From: Paenibacillus tianjinensis
GTDB lineage: Bacteria > Bacillota > Bacilli > Paenibacillales > Paenibacillaceae
NCBI RefSeq assembly: GCF_017086365.1
Contig: NZ_CP070969.1
Location: 2,480,001 to 2,544,000, forward strand
Direction: 5' to 3'
Length of the DNA stretch: 64,000 bases
The translations under genes were made by a program, and so were the position numbers. Below are positions 7,342 through 15,730 of this stretch, piece after piece. The stretch's first letter is position 1, and each line of letters opens with the position of its first letter. The notes under the pieces are model-generated. The model searched no databases. It had not been told where the DNA came from and saw only the letters and a list, made by a program, of their open reading frames with translations.

Positions 7342-8697
7342 ATGAAACTAACGGTCTCCCTGCTGGGTGAAAGCTACCGGTTCCATGATTTAAAGGAGCT
7401 GTTTGCCAAGGCGAATGAAGAGAAGTCCGGGGATCAGCTGGCCGGCATCGCTGCGGATCATGCGAAAGAACGGATGGCAGCCAAGCTGCTGCTGGCTGAT
7501 TTGACCTTGGCCGATATCCGCAACCACCCGCTGCTACCACCAGAGGAGGACGAAGTATCCCGGGTGATCGAAGAGGGGGTGGATGAGGCGGTGTATGAGC
7601 AAATCCGCCACTGGAAGGTGGGGGATCTGCGGGAACAGCTGCTATCACAGGAGGATGCACAGGTACAGGCAATCGGTAGAGGCCTTAACAGCGAAATGGC
7701 TGCAGCGGTTGCCAAAATTATGTCCAATCTGGATCTGATCCAGGCCTCCGCCAAATGTGAGGTGCTTACCCGATGCAACACTGTCCTCGGACAGAAAGGC
7801 AGGCTGGGCAGCCGGGCCCAGCCCAATCACCCTACCGATGATCCGCAGGGAGTCAAAGCCTCAATCTATGATGCGTTAAGCTACGGGGTGGGAGACGCGG
7901 TGATCGGCATTAATCCGGTCATGGATACAACAGACAATATAGTGCGCCTTTTTCATGAAACGATGGAGGTTATCACAAGATGGAACATCCCCACGCAGAA
8001 CAGCGTTTTGGCCCATGTGACTACCCAAATGAGGGCAATCCGTAAAGGCGCTCCCGCGGATCTGATCTTTCAGAGTCTGGCCGGCACCGAGAGCGGTAAT
8101 GCTTCCTTCGGCATCAGTCTGCGGCTGCTGGAGGAAGCGGATCAGCTGATCCGCGAGTCAGGGACGGCGAAAGGCGAGAACCGCTGGTATTTCGAAACGG
8201 GCCAAGGCTCTGAGCTATCCTCCGGAGGGCATCACGGCATGGACCAGGTCACACTGGAATCCCGCTGCTACGGTCTCGCCAAACGCTTTAAACCGTTTTT
8301 GGTCAATACAGTGGTCGGGTTCATCGGTCCGGAGTATCTCTATGACAGCAAGCAGGTGATCCGCGCCGGCCTGGAAGATCATTTCATGGGGAAAATTCAG
8401 GGGATTCCGATGGGCGTTGATGTCTGCTATACAAACCACATGAAGGCTGACCAGAATGATATGGACAATCTGTCCGTACTGCTGGCGGCCGCCGGGGTTA
8501 ACTTTTTCATCGGTGTACCGATGGCTGATGATTGTATGCTCAATTATCAGTCCACCAGCTTTCACGATATTGCCACCTTGAGAGAGCTGCTGCGCCTCCA
8601 GCCGGGAGCTGAGTTTGCCGCATGGGCGGAAGGCATGGGAATTCTGCAGAACGGACGGCTGACCAGGCGGGCTGGGGACCCGGGGATATTTGTGTAA
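7342..8697 (+). CDS. eutB: ethanolamine ammonia-lyase large subunit EutB
   Basis: This 451-residue protein is the TIM-barrel large subunit of adenosylcobalamin-dependent ethanolamine ammonia-lyase, which converts ethanolamine to acetaldehyde and ammonia. Recognisable stretches are LTRCNTVLGQKGRLGSR, SLAGTESGNASFGIS and YFETGQGSELSSG. Length agrees with E. coli EutB (453). I use ATG 7342 because AAAGGAG at 7326-7332 is 9 bases away; an upstream in-frame TTG at 7333 touches that site and is not plausible. It lies 18 bases after eutA, so they are one operon. Acetaldehyde handling genes are not seen nearby. Confidence 0.96.
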   Translation: MKLTVSLLGESYRFHDLKELFAKANEEKSGDQLAGIAADHAKERMAAKLLLADLTLADIRNHPLLPPEEDEVSRVIEEGVDEAVYEQIRHWKVGDLREQLLSQEDAQVQAIGRGLNSEMAAAVAKIMSNLDLIQASAKCEVLTRCNTVLGQKGRLGSRAQPNHPTDDPQGVKASIYDALSYGVGDAVIGINPVMDTTDNIVRLFHETMEVITRWNIPTQNSVLAHVTTQMRAIRKGAPADLIFQSLAGTESGNASFGISLRLLEEADQLIRESGTAKGENRWYFETGQGSELSSGGHHGMDQVTLESRCYGLAKRFKPFLVNTVVGFIGPEYLYDSKQVIRAGLEDHFMGKIQGIPMGVDVCYTNHMKADQNDMDNLSVLLAAAGVNFFIGVPMADDCMLNYQSTSFHDIATLRELLRLQPGAEFAAWAEGMGILQNGRLTRRAGDPGIFV

Positions 8698-8774
8698 CGT
8701 GAGGATTAAGCGGTGTATGGAATGAGAGTTAACGGTAATGCTGAAGCACCTGAAACTTTAAGGAGGGAGATCCT

Positions 8775-9485
8775 ATGGTTAACAGTGAGGTGGACATCGT
8801 TGAGTGGTTAAAGCAAACAACACCCGCCAGAATCGGGACTGGCCGGGCAGGAACCCGGCCCACTACAGCCGAGCAGCTGAAGCTGCGCTGTGACCATGCG
8901 GCGGCAGTGGACTCGGTTTACGGTAAGGTCAGCCAGGGGCTGCTGGAGGAACTGGGGTTATTTTCCGTGGAGTCGGGTGCTCTGGATAAGGAGCTGTATC
9001 TGCGGCGTCCTGATCTGGGCAGATTTCTGCCTGAGAGCAGTCTCCAGACCCTGAAGCAACGCTGTATACAACAGCCGCAAGTGCAGATTGTAGTATCGGA
9101 CGGACTCAGCGCAAATGCGATTGAGAGCAATCTGCGGGACATCTACCCGGCGCTGCTGGATTCGCTGGAGGTGCTCCAATTGTCCGCAGGCACACCGTTT
9201 TTTGTGCTTAACGGCCGGGTAGGCTGCATGAATGCCATCGGCGATATCCTGCATCCGGAAGTAATAGGGCTTCTGATCGGGGAGCGTCCGGGATTGATCA
9301 CCTCTCATTCAATGAGTGCGTATCTCTGCTACCGGCCCGGCTATGGAATGACTGATTCCGAGCGGATCGTCGTTTCGAATATCCACCAGGGAGGTACCCC
9401 TCCTGTTGAAGCTGGAGCTTATCTGGGCGGGCTGATCGCCAAAATATTGGAGCAGCAAACGAGCGGTATCGGCCTTCATCTGTAG
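8775..9485 (+). CDS. eutC: ethanolamine ammonia-lyase small subunit EutC
   Basis: This 236-residue protein shows the EutC core: ARIGTGRAGTRPTT at the N-terminus, VVSDGLSANAIE in the middle and the C-terminal ERPGLITSHSMSAYLCYRPG and NIHQGGTPPVEAG. The small subunit completes the cobalamin pocket at the interface with EutB. It is shorter than the E. coli protein (295) because the N-terminal extension used for microcompartment targeting in enterics is absent. This agrees with the lack of shell protein genes here. AAGGAGGG at 8760-8767 precedes ATG 8775. Confidence 0.95.
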   Translation: MVNSEVDIVEWLKQTTPARIGTGRAGTRPTTAEQLKLRCDHAAAVDSVYGKVSQGLLEELGLFSVESGALDKELYLRRPDLGRFLPESSLQTLKQRCIQQPQVQIVVSDGLSANAIESNLRDIYPALLDSLEVLQLSAGTPFFVLNGRVGCMNAIGDILHPEVIGLLIGERPGLITSHSMSAYLCYRPGYGMTDSERIVVSNIHQGGTPPVEAGAYLGGLIAKILEQQTSGIGLHL

Positions 9486-9555
9486 CCGCTTAGAATTCCC
9501 CGCAGACACTATGCATCTGACCAAAAACGTAGGTTTTGCCAGGGAGGTGAGGAAA

Positions 9556-9675
9556 ATGGTTCTGGGTATCCTGTGCGTTCTGCTGCCTTGTCTGGTCATA
9601 ATTGGCATTACACTGGCAGCAAACAAAAATATCCGTGAATTTGATGAGTCCACTCATGAAAGCTTTTTGGGGTAG
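9556..9675 (+). CDS. 39-residue single-span membrane protein between eutC and the permease
   Basis: ATG 9556 follows AGGGAGGTGAGG (9541-9552) closely and opens 39 codons ending in TAG at 9673-9675, immediately before the permease region. Residues 2-22 are strongly hydrophobic (VLGILCVLLPCLVIIGITL), followed by a charged tail NIREFDESTHESFLG. The likely topology is one membrane helix with a short cytoplasmic or external tail. Small partner proteins are known for several secondary transporters (for example MetS with MetP). By position it could be a subunit or stabiliser of the downstream APC permease. I do not recognise a family. Confidence 0.7.
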   Translation: MVLGILCVLLPCLVIIGITLAANKNIREFDESTHESFLG

Positions 9676-9714
9676 ATGCCTCGCAGCATCCATTATGTGA
9701 ACCGGGAGAGGAAG

Positions 9715-11286
9715 ATGGACATGAATCAGATGAAAGATGAGCAACTGCTGCAGGACAAAAAGGATTTAAATAAATTCGGCTATGCCCAGGAGCTGCTGCG
9801 CAGTATGGGCGGCTTCTCCAACTTTGCGATCTCCTTTTCCATTATCTCTATACTCACCGGCGCTGTCTCCCTTTACGGCCATGGCCTGACTTACGGCGGT
9901 CCGGGGATGATGGGCTACGGTTGGCCGCTGGTAGCGCTGTTCGTGCTGCTGATAGCGGCTGCGCTGGCTGAACTGGCTTCTGCGATTCCTACGGCCGGGG
10001 CACTGTATCACTGGGCTTCGGTGCTGGCGAACAAACGGTGGGGGTGGTACACAGCCTGGATCAATCTGATCGGCCAGATCGGGATTGTTGCCGGCATTGA
10101 TTATTCCGCTGCGTTGTTCGCTGATCCGCTGCTGTCGGATGTCTTCGGCTATACCTCGACGGATACCACGATTCTAATCACGTTTATTGTTATCCTGCTC
10201 ACCCATGGCATCTGCAATCATGTCGGTATCCGCATGGTCGCAAGATTGAATGATTTCTCTGCCTGGTACCATATTGTGATTGCCGCAGGACTGGTCGTAA
10301 CACTGGCGCTTTTCACTAAATCCGACCTCCAGCCGGTCAGTTATTTATTCAAAGTTGGAGAGACGTTCTCCGACAAGCCGTATGCCTTTGCCTTTCTGAT
10401 CGGGCTGCTGCAGGCACAGTGGACCTTTACCGGCTATGATGCGTCCGCCCATACCATTGAAGAGACGGTGAATCCGCGGATCCGCGCGCCTTGGGGAATT
10501 TTCACCTCGGTAGCCTATTCGTTTGTTTTCGGATTTATTATGCTGGCCTTTGTGACTTTGTCGATTCAGGATGCTGGCGCGGCTACGGCGGCAGACAATG
10601 CTTTTATATATGTCATTAGCGAGGCGCTCGGCGGCACTTTCGGCAAAATCATCCTGTGGCTCATTACCCTGGCAATGTGGTTTTGCGGGCTGTCCTCTAT
10701 TACCTCCTTCTCCAGAATGATGTACGCCTTCTCGCGGGACAAAGGGATGCCGCTAAGCAGACACTGGGCGGAAATCTCCAAGAAATACCGTACACCGGCC
10801 AAAGCGATCTGGCTGTCGGTTGCCCTCTCTTTTCTGCTGGCCTTTATTGATTATATGATTAAAATCATCAATCCGGAGGCTACCTACGGAACGTTAGTAT
10901 TTCTCACGGCTGTAAGCGTGGTCGGGCTATATGTGGCATACGGCATTCCGATCTTCCTGAAGCTGCTGGCCCAGCGCAAAGGCTTGTTTCAGCCCAAACA
11001 TCTGGGACCATGGAATTTAGGGAAATACAGTACTATTGTGGCTGTGCTGTCCCTGGTGTGGATCGTGTTCATCAGTGTCATTATGATGATTCCGCCTAAT
11101 CAAAACGCCGCCTATGCAATGTTGGGCATGATGCTGATCCTGGTAATGATGGATTTCACGTATTACCGCAAACATTTCGAAGGACCGCAGGCTGCACTTC
11201 GGACCTCCATGGCGGACCTTGAGCGAAGAGAACAGGAATTGGAGCTGAGCTCCGGCCAGGGAACGGGCTCTGCCACCACGCTATAG
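9715..11286 (+). CDS. APC-superfamily permease, probable ethanolamine importer
   Basis: This 523-residue protein of about 12 membrane segments belongs to the amino acid/choline transporter (ACT) branch of the APC superfamily. Marks are the N-terminal AQELLRSMGGFSNFAISFSI, the ELASAIPTAGALYHW loop and QWTFTGYDASAHTIEET. Being the last gene of the eut operon, ethanolamine is the most likely substrate; choline, GABA or other amines are alternatives for the family. ATG 9715 has GGGAG at 9704-9708 six bases upstream. A longer frame from ATG 9676 touches the stop of the small membrane gene and lacks a site. The last 40 residues are hydrophilic and not conserved in the family. Confidence 0.85.
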   Translation: MDMNQMKDEQLLQDKKDLNKFGYAQELLRSMGGFSNFAISFSIISILTGAVSLYGHGLTYGGPGMMGYGWPLVALFVLLIAAALAELASAIPTAGALYHWASVLANKRWGWYTAWINLIGQIGIVAGIDYSAALFADPLLSDVFGYTSTDTTILITFIVILLTHGICNHVGIRMVARLNDFSAWYHIVIAAGLVVTLALFTKSDLQPVSYLFKVGETFSDKPYAFAFLIGLLQAQWTFTGYDASAHTIEETVNPRIRAPWGIFTSVAYSFVFGFIMLAFVTLSIQDAGAATAADNAFIYVISEALGGTFGKIILWLITLAMWFCGLSSITSFSRMMYAFSRDKGMPLSRHWAEISKKYRTPAKAIWLSVALSFLLAFIDYMIKIINPEATYGTLVFLTAVSVVGLYVAYGIPIFLKLLAQRKGLFQPKHLGPWNLGKYSTIVAVLSLVWIVFISVIMMIPPNQNAAYAMLGMMLILVMMDFTYYRKHFEGPQAALRTSMADLERREQELELSSGQGTGSATTL

Positions 11287-11314
11287 TGAAACTACATACC
11301 TTCCGGCTAAGTTT

Positions 11315-11347
11315 TCCTCTGCCTGCTGCTGCGGGTGGAGGATTTTT
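11315..11347 (+). terminator. terminator of the eut operon
   Basis: TCCTCTGCCTGC pairs over 12 positions (with G-T pairs) with GCGGGTGGAGGA around a TGCT loop, followed by five T. Confidence 0.9.
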
Positions 11348-11457
11348 GTGTCTAATTGTCGAGATTTGGCAGAGTACTTTATCGCAGCTTAATACTTCCC
11401 ATATATGCTTGTAAAAAGAGTGATAAAATTCACGAAGAAAAGTATATAGGTGATGAG

Positions 11458-12366
11458 ATGAATAAACAGCGGACACTGTCCCACAAATTAGCGGTAATTC
11501 CCCAGTACCTCCAGCATTTAAACGGCAGGCTCAAAGGGGAAGTCAAAGAACTAGGCCAATTATCCGCATTGCTGGATATTATGAATAATGAACGTCTGGA
11601 TACGTTTTTCCAGCCGATTCTTCAGCTGCGAACCGGGCGGACACTCGGGCATGAAGTACTTAACAGGCCCCCTGCTTCGATGCATTTCCCGACTACCGAG
11701 CATTTTTATGAGTTTGCCGGACGGACGGAGCAGATGTACAGGTTCGAACAAAATTGCCGCAGGATGTCATTTACGCGGTATATGGAAAGGCTGCCGAGGA
11801 CGGAGGCCGGGAGCGGTAAGCTTGTTTTTGTTAATGTCCATCCGGGGGTGTTGGATGACGCCCGCCATAAAAGCGGGGAAACACTAGCCTTGCTGCAGTC
11901 GCTGGGATTGTCCCCGGAGCGGATTGTTTTTGAGCTGACTGAACGGCAGGCGGTGCAGGATTATATCGGCTTTGAAAAGGTGTTGTCCCATTACCGTGAG
12001 CAGGGCTTCCGGATCGCTGTTGACGATGCGGGTTCCGGGTATAACAGCCTAAAAACGCTAGTCTATTTGAAACCGGAATTTATCAAGCTGGACAAATCGC
12101 TGATCCGTGGAATTCACGGCAGCCGGGAGCAGCAGGAGCTGCTGGAGCTGGTCAGGGAATATGCTGCACGCTCAGCAACCCGGGTAATCGCAGAAGGGAT
12201 TGAAACGGCGGAGGAGCTGCTGTTTCTACAGCGGTCAGGCATCGATTTCGGACAGGGCTATGCGCTGGGCAGACCGGCACAGCTTCCGGTACAAGGAGCC
12301 TTGCCGCCGGGTTCCATTCAAGCTGCAGGAAGAGGAGGATACAGCTATGTTTCTTCAGATCGGTGA
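11458..12366 (+). CDS. EAL-domain cyclic di-GMP phosphodiesterase
   Basis: This 302-residue protein has a short N-terminal helical part (1-50) and one EAL domain. The residues needed for hydrolysis are present: GHEVLNR (Glu of ExL), FVNVHPG (Asn), FELTER (Glu), VDDAGSGY (two Asp), KLDKSL (Lys), AEGIETAEE (Glu) and GQGYALGRP (Gln). Activity against cyclic di-GMP is therefore likely. No membrane segment or sensory domain is seen. ATG 11458 is preceded by AGGTGATG. The 3' end overlaps the GGDEF gene by 20 bases, so opposing enzyme activities are probably translated from one message. Confidence 0.88.
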   Translation: MNKQRTLSHKLAVIPQYLQHLNGRLKGEVKELGQLSALLDIMNNERLDTFFQPILQLRTGRTLGHEVLNRPPASMHFPTTEHFYEFAGRTEQMYRFEQNCRRMSFTRYMERLPRTEAGSGKLVFVNVHPGVLDDARHKSGETLALLQSLGLSPERIVFELTERQAVQDYIGFEKVLSHYREQGFRIAVDDAGSGYNSLKTLVYLKPEFIKLDKSLIRGIHGSREQQELLELVREYAARSATRVIAEGIETAEELLFLQRSGIDFGQGYALGRPAQLPVQGALPPGSIQAAGRGGYSYVSSDR

Positions 12367-13315
12367 AATTGCTGAGCAGATACCGGAGATTTCCCCGCAT
12401 CATAAATGCGAGTATGTAGATCAAATCTTCAAAACAAGCCCCCGGCTCCAGGGAGTGTGCGTTACTGAAAACGGACAAGCCGTAGCCTTGATCATGCGCA
12501 TCCGTTTTTATCAGCAGATCGGCACTTTGTACGGTTATACGCTTTATATGGGCAGACCGGTGGAACTGGTTATGGACCGGAACCCGCTGGTGGTTGACTA
12601 CAAGACACCGATTACTGAGGTCAGCCGATTAGCTATGGACAGAAGCGAGGAGCATCTATACGACTACGTGCTTGTAACACATGAAGAGCATTTATTCGGG
12701 GCGGTTAGCGTCCGTGATCTGCTGCTTAACTTTGCCGAGATTCAGGCGGTTGCGGCCAGCTTTCTCAACCCGCTCACAGGTCTGCCCGGCAACCTCAGCA
12801 TCAACGAATGGATGGTGAAGTCGCTTTTGCAGGAACAGTTCAGTGTGCTTTACATCGATCTGGATCACTTCAAAGCGTATAACGATACATACGGATTTAA
12901 AGAGGGCGACCGGATGATTCAGGCGGCAGCTGAGATACTGAAGCATTCAGCCCTGCAGCTGGAAGGGTTCCTGGGCCATATCGGCGGAGATGATTTTATC
13001 ATCTTTATCAATAATTATCAGTATGAAGACTGCTGCAAGAGGATCATTAAAGAGTTCGAAATGGCTGTTAAAGGCTTCTATAACCCAGGTCATCTTGCAC
13101 AGCAATATGTACTGGCGGAAACCCGCTCGGGGCGCATGGAAAAAATCCCGCTGGTCTCTATTTCCGTTGCTGTAGTGACAAACCGCTTCCGCCAGTTCGC
13201 AACGATCGAAGCCCTTTCCGAGGAAGCGGCGCGGGTTAAGAAAAGATGCAAAATGATCAAAGGCAGCAGCTATGTGGACGATTCTGACTTTGTTGCCAGC
13301 AGCTCCGGCAACTAA
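12347..13315 (+). CDS. CBS-GGDEF protein, probable diguanylate cyclase
   Basis: This 322-residue protein carries a CBS pair (about 1-135, with the LVMDRNPLVVDYKTPITEV and GAVSVRDLLLNF elements) and a GGDEF domain (about 140-310). The signature is GGDDF instead of GGDEF, an accepted variant. The metal-binding DLDHFKAYNDTYGF and the LTGLPGN start of the domain are present. No RxxD inhibitory site is visible five residues before GGDDF. The CBS pair suggests nucleotide control of cyclase activity. ATG 12347 has AGAGGAGG at 12331-12338 inside the end of the EAL gene. The frame is open further upstream but without a site. Confidence 0.85.
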   Translation: MFLQIGEIAEQIPEISPHHKCEYVDQIFKTSPRLQGVCVTENGQAVALIMRIRFYQQIGTLYGYTLYMGRPVELVMDRNPLVVDYKTPITEVSRLAMDRSEEHLYDYVLVTHEEHLFGAVSVRDLLLNFAEIQAVAASFLNPLTGLPGNLSINEWMVKSLLQEQFSVLYIDLDHFKAYNDTYGFKEGDRMIQAAAEILKHSALQLEGFLGHIGGDDFIIFINNYQYEDCCKRIIKEFEMAVKGFYNPGHLAQQYVLAETRSGRMEKIPLVSISVAVVTNRFRQFATIEALSEEAARVKKRCKMIKGSSYVDDSDFVASSSGN

Positions 13316-13430
13316 CACAGGCAGTTCTCTGCGGCGGAGTAGGGTTAGTACGCTTGAACAAGCTGCGTCTATGCGGTAATATTGACAACAATAAGAGCAT
13401 GCTAGACCCTTTCGGTGGAGAGTGATGAGA

Positions 13431-13874
13431 ATGCATGGCAAAGGGCTGGAGTCGTGGGGGGCGTTCGAACCCTTCCACATCATGCTGAATGATTACAGGG
13501 TCGCTGATATCGTGATAACTTCTCATGCCCAGAGCCGCTATTTGGACCGGGTAAGCCAAGGCGAAGGCAACGGCACTAGTGGAGAGATTGGCGCATGGTT
13601 GTGGCAATGTCTGAAACAGAACCGGATAAAGCCATATTTGCAGAGCAAATACAACGCGTTCCTGATAGATGAGGATACCGTTGTGATTGCAGAGTTCAAG
13701 CAGCTGGAAGGCGTCACCAGCCTTTCCGGACGTCCGCTGCATATCATGGTCATCATATCCTTTCTGGGGCGGATCTCAGCGACTCCACAACTGCGGGATT
13801 TGCAGACGTATTATTCCAGGCTGCGGAATTCCCGCCGGATGAAGCTGATGAAGAAGCGCCGCAAACGCAGATAG
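13431..13874 (+). CDS. hypothetical basic protein
   Basis: I do not recognise this 147-residue protein. It has a central block (ITSHAQSRYLDRV, WLWQCLKQNRI, AFLIDEDTVVIAEF, RPLHIMVIISFLGR) that looks like a small alpha/beta fold, and it ends in a lysine/arginine cluster (KLMKKRRKRR) that suggests nucleic-acid or membrane contact. No signal peptide or transmembrane segment is evident. GGTGGAG at 13414-13420 fits ATG 13431; GTG 13422 and ATG 13425 are in-frame alternatives. It lies 115 bases after the GGDEF gene and is followed by its own terminator, so it may belong to the same transcript. The SHAQSR..DR pattern recalls small RelE- or DUF4258-like folds only loosely. Confidence 0.65.
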   Translation: MHGKGLESWGAFEPFHIMLNDYRVADIVITSHAQSRYLDRVSQGEGNGTSGEIGAWLWQCLKQNRIKPYLQSKYNAFLIDEDTVVIAEFKQLEGVTSLSGRPLHIMVIISFLGRISATPQLRDLQTYYSRLRNSRRMKLMKKRRKRR

Positions 13875-13895
13875 TGCACAGCGATTTACAAAGAA

Positions 13896-13927
13896 GGCAT
13901 GCGGCTGAGGCTGCATGTTCTTTTTTT
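13896..13927 (+). terminator. intrinsic terminator after the hypothetical gene
   Basis: GCATGCGGC (13897-13905) pairs with GCTGCATGT (13910-13918) around TGAG and is followed by TCTTTTTTT. Confidence 0.85.
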
Positions 13928-13997
13928 GAGAGGAAGTCTCTACTGAAAGTTAAAATGAATTGCTATTTTTGCTGAACTAAAGAACTGCCAATGGCAG

Positions 13998-14140
13998 AAG
14001 TAGCGGAGGTGAAGTTTGGAACTGTAGGAGCGTTAGCGATCGCCTTTATGTTTGGATTTCAACCGTGGACAACGGTTTTAATCAGGAAATCCAAACATAA
14101 CAGCGACCGGAAATCCAAACATTCACCGCAGTCCACGACC
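13998..14140 (+). repeat. structured intergenic repeat, copy A
   Basis: This non-coding element shares its ends and internal stems with 62096-62277. Outer arms are 14004-14020 and 14114-14128 (GGTGAA/TTCACC plus GTTTGGA/TCCAAAC, with one bulged A). The inner stem is a perfect 15-pair match between 14046-14060 and 14086-14100, and it encloses the hairpin AACCGT-GGACA-ACGGTT (14061-14077). The first 47 bases match copy B at 40 positions. It ends about 57 bases before the LysR start. The strand is given as read; the nearly palindromic ends leave orientation open. Confidence 0.8.
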
Positions 14141-14197
14141 GAAGTTGGTTGGATATAAAAAGTTCTGCTAATGTAGCAATGAAGGAGTCCTGAACGC

Positions 14198-15097
14198 ATG
14201 AATTTTCATCAGTTACATATTTTTTATACCGTTTCCGAACAGGGAAGCTTCTCGGCTGCGGCCCAGAGATTGCATATGACACAGCCTGCCGTGACCATGC
14301 AGGTGCAGGCGCTGGAGGATTATTTTGGTGCCAAGCTATTCGACCGCTCCAGTAAAAAAATCGTCCTCTCCGAAGCAGGGCAAGTCCTTCTGCCTTATGC
14401 ACGGCGGAGTATCCAGCTGATCCGGGAGGCAGATCAGGCCATGTCGGCGTTCACTCATATGCTGGAAGGGCGGCTGCAGCTGGGTGCCAGCCTGACGATT
14501 GGCGAGTATGTGCTTCCGCGGCTGCTCGGGCCATTCGGTAAAGCCTATCCGAATATCTCTATTATGATGAAGGTGATGAACACTTCGCAGATCATAGAGG
14601 AGATTCATAAGCATCAGCTGAATTTCGGGCTGATTGAGGCCCCGGTATCGCATCCGGCGATGGTATTTGAACCGGTCATGGGCGATGAGCTGAAGCTAAT
14701 CGTTCCCTGGGAGCATCCGTTAGCGGACCAGGAGGAGGTTACGCTGGCTGAAGCGCTGCAGTATCCGTTCGTGCTGCGTGAACAAGGGTCGGGAACCCGT
14801 AGGGTGATGGAGGAGCAAATGCTGGACAAAGGGCTGGATCCGGGAGCAATGCGGGTGGTGATGGAGCTGGGCAGCACCGGGGCTGTTAAGTCAGCTGTGG
14901 AAACCGGACTAGGCATCACGATTATCTCAGCTTCTTCGGTCAAGCATGAGGTCACTCTGGGGTTGCTGAAAATTGTGAATATTTCAGATGCCTCTTTTAA
15001 ACGGCAATTCTATGCGATTCATCTGAAATCAACGCTGCTTCCAATCTCGGCGGTCACCTTTCTGACTTTTCTGCGTGAGCATACGGATGAATGGTAA
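14198..15097 (+). CDS. LysR-family transcriptional regulator
   Basis: This 299-residue protein has the LysR winged helix at residues 1-60 (LHIFYTVSEQGSFSAAAQRLHMTQPAVTMQV) and the two-lobed effector-binding domain from about 90 to 295. It is closest in look to CysL/YwfK-like or selenium-cluster regulators, but the target cannot be fixed from sequence. GAAGGAG at 14181-14187 supports ATG 14198. No divergent target gene is adjacent; the upstream space is occupied by the structured repeat. The GNAT gene follows 39 bases later and may be cotranscribed. Confidence 0.9.
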   Translation: MNFHQLHIFYTVSEQGSFSAAAQRLHMTQPAVTMQVQALEDYFGAKLFDRSSKKIVLSEAGQVLLPYARRSIQLIREADQAMSAFTHMLEGRLQLGASLTIGEYVLPRLLGPFGKAYPNISIMMKVMNTSQIIEEIHKHQLNFGLIEAPVSHPAMVFEPVMGDELKLIVPWEHPLADQEEVTLAEALQYPFVLREQGSGTRRVMEEQMLDKGLDPGAMRVVMELGSTGAVKSAVETGLGITIISASSVKHEVTLGLLKIVNISDASFKRQFYAIHLKSTLLPISAVTFLTFLREHTDEW

Positions 15098-15136
15098 TAT
15101 TCTGAAATGTATATAACATAGGGGGGAGTCGGAGGA

Positions 15137-15703
15137 ATGGCTGTATTCGTGCGGGGAGAAAAGGTTGTACTGCGGGATCTGACCGAAAGCGATATACGTA
15201 AAATCTATTATTACTACTATGAGGCAGAAGACCAGGAGTTTCAGCGCTGGGACGGACCCTATGAACCGCTGGAAGAGCTGAGCTATGAACAATTCGCCGG
15301 GAAATATCAGGGGGCATTAGCCCTTGCTGGAACGGATGAACCCCGGAACCGGCTGATTATTGAAATCGATGGTGAGCTAAAAGGTACGGTCGGCAGATAC
15401 TGGGTGTCGGAGGCTACGAACTGGTTCGAAATCGGCATCGTTATTTTTGACTCCCGGTACTGGTCAGGCGGTTACGGAACTGAGGCGTTCAAAATGTGGA
15501 TGGCCTATCTATTTAATTCGCTTGATACCGTACGCCTCGGTATAGGCACCTGGTCCGGCAACGTCCGGATGATGGGTCTGGCTGCTAAATGCGGTATGGT
15601 AGAAGAGGCGCGTGTCCGTAAAGCACGTATCGTGCGGGGCGAGTATTATGATGCCATCAAAATGGGGATTCTTCGTGAAGAATGGGAGTCGGCAGACAAA
15701 TAA
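15137..15703 (+). CDS. GNAT acetyltransferase, RimJ/RimL type
   Basis: This 188-residue protein has the plan of RimJ/RimL-like N-acetyltransferases. VVLRDLTESDI lies at the N-terminus, an acetyl-CoA-binding loop is seen in FDSRYWSGGYGTEAF (about residues 111-125), and the family C-terminus (NVRMMGLAAKCGMVEEARVRKAR) is present. It probably transfers an acetyl group to a small molecule or protein N-terminus in the cytosol. An unusual run of five tyrosines lies near residue 25. GGGGGGAGTCGGAGG at 15121-15135 precedes ATG 15137. Substrate unknown. Confidence 0.85.
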   Translation: MAVFVRGEKVVLRDLTESDIRKIYYYYYEAEDQEFQRWDGPYEPLEELSYEQFAGKYQGALALAGTDEPRNRLIIEIDGELKGTVGRYWVSEATNWFEIGIVIFDSRYWSGGYGTEAFKMWMAYLFNSLDTVRLGIGTWSGNVRMMGLAAKCGMVEEARVRKARIVRGEYYDAIKMGILREEWESADK

Positions 15704-15730
15704 TAAATCTTGGGAACGGAGGTGGCAGTT

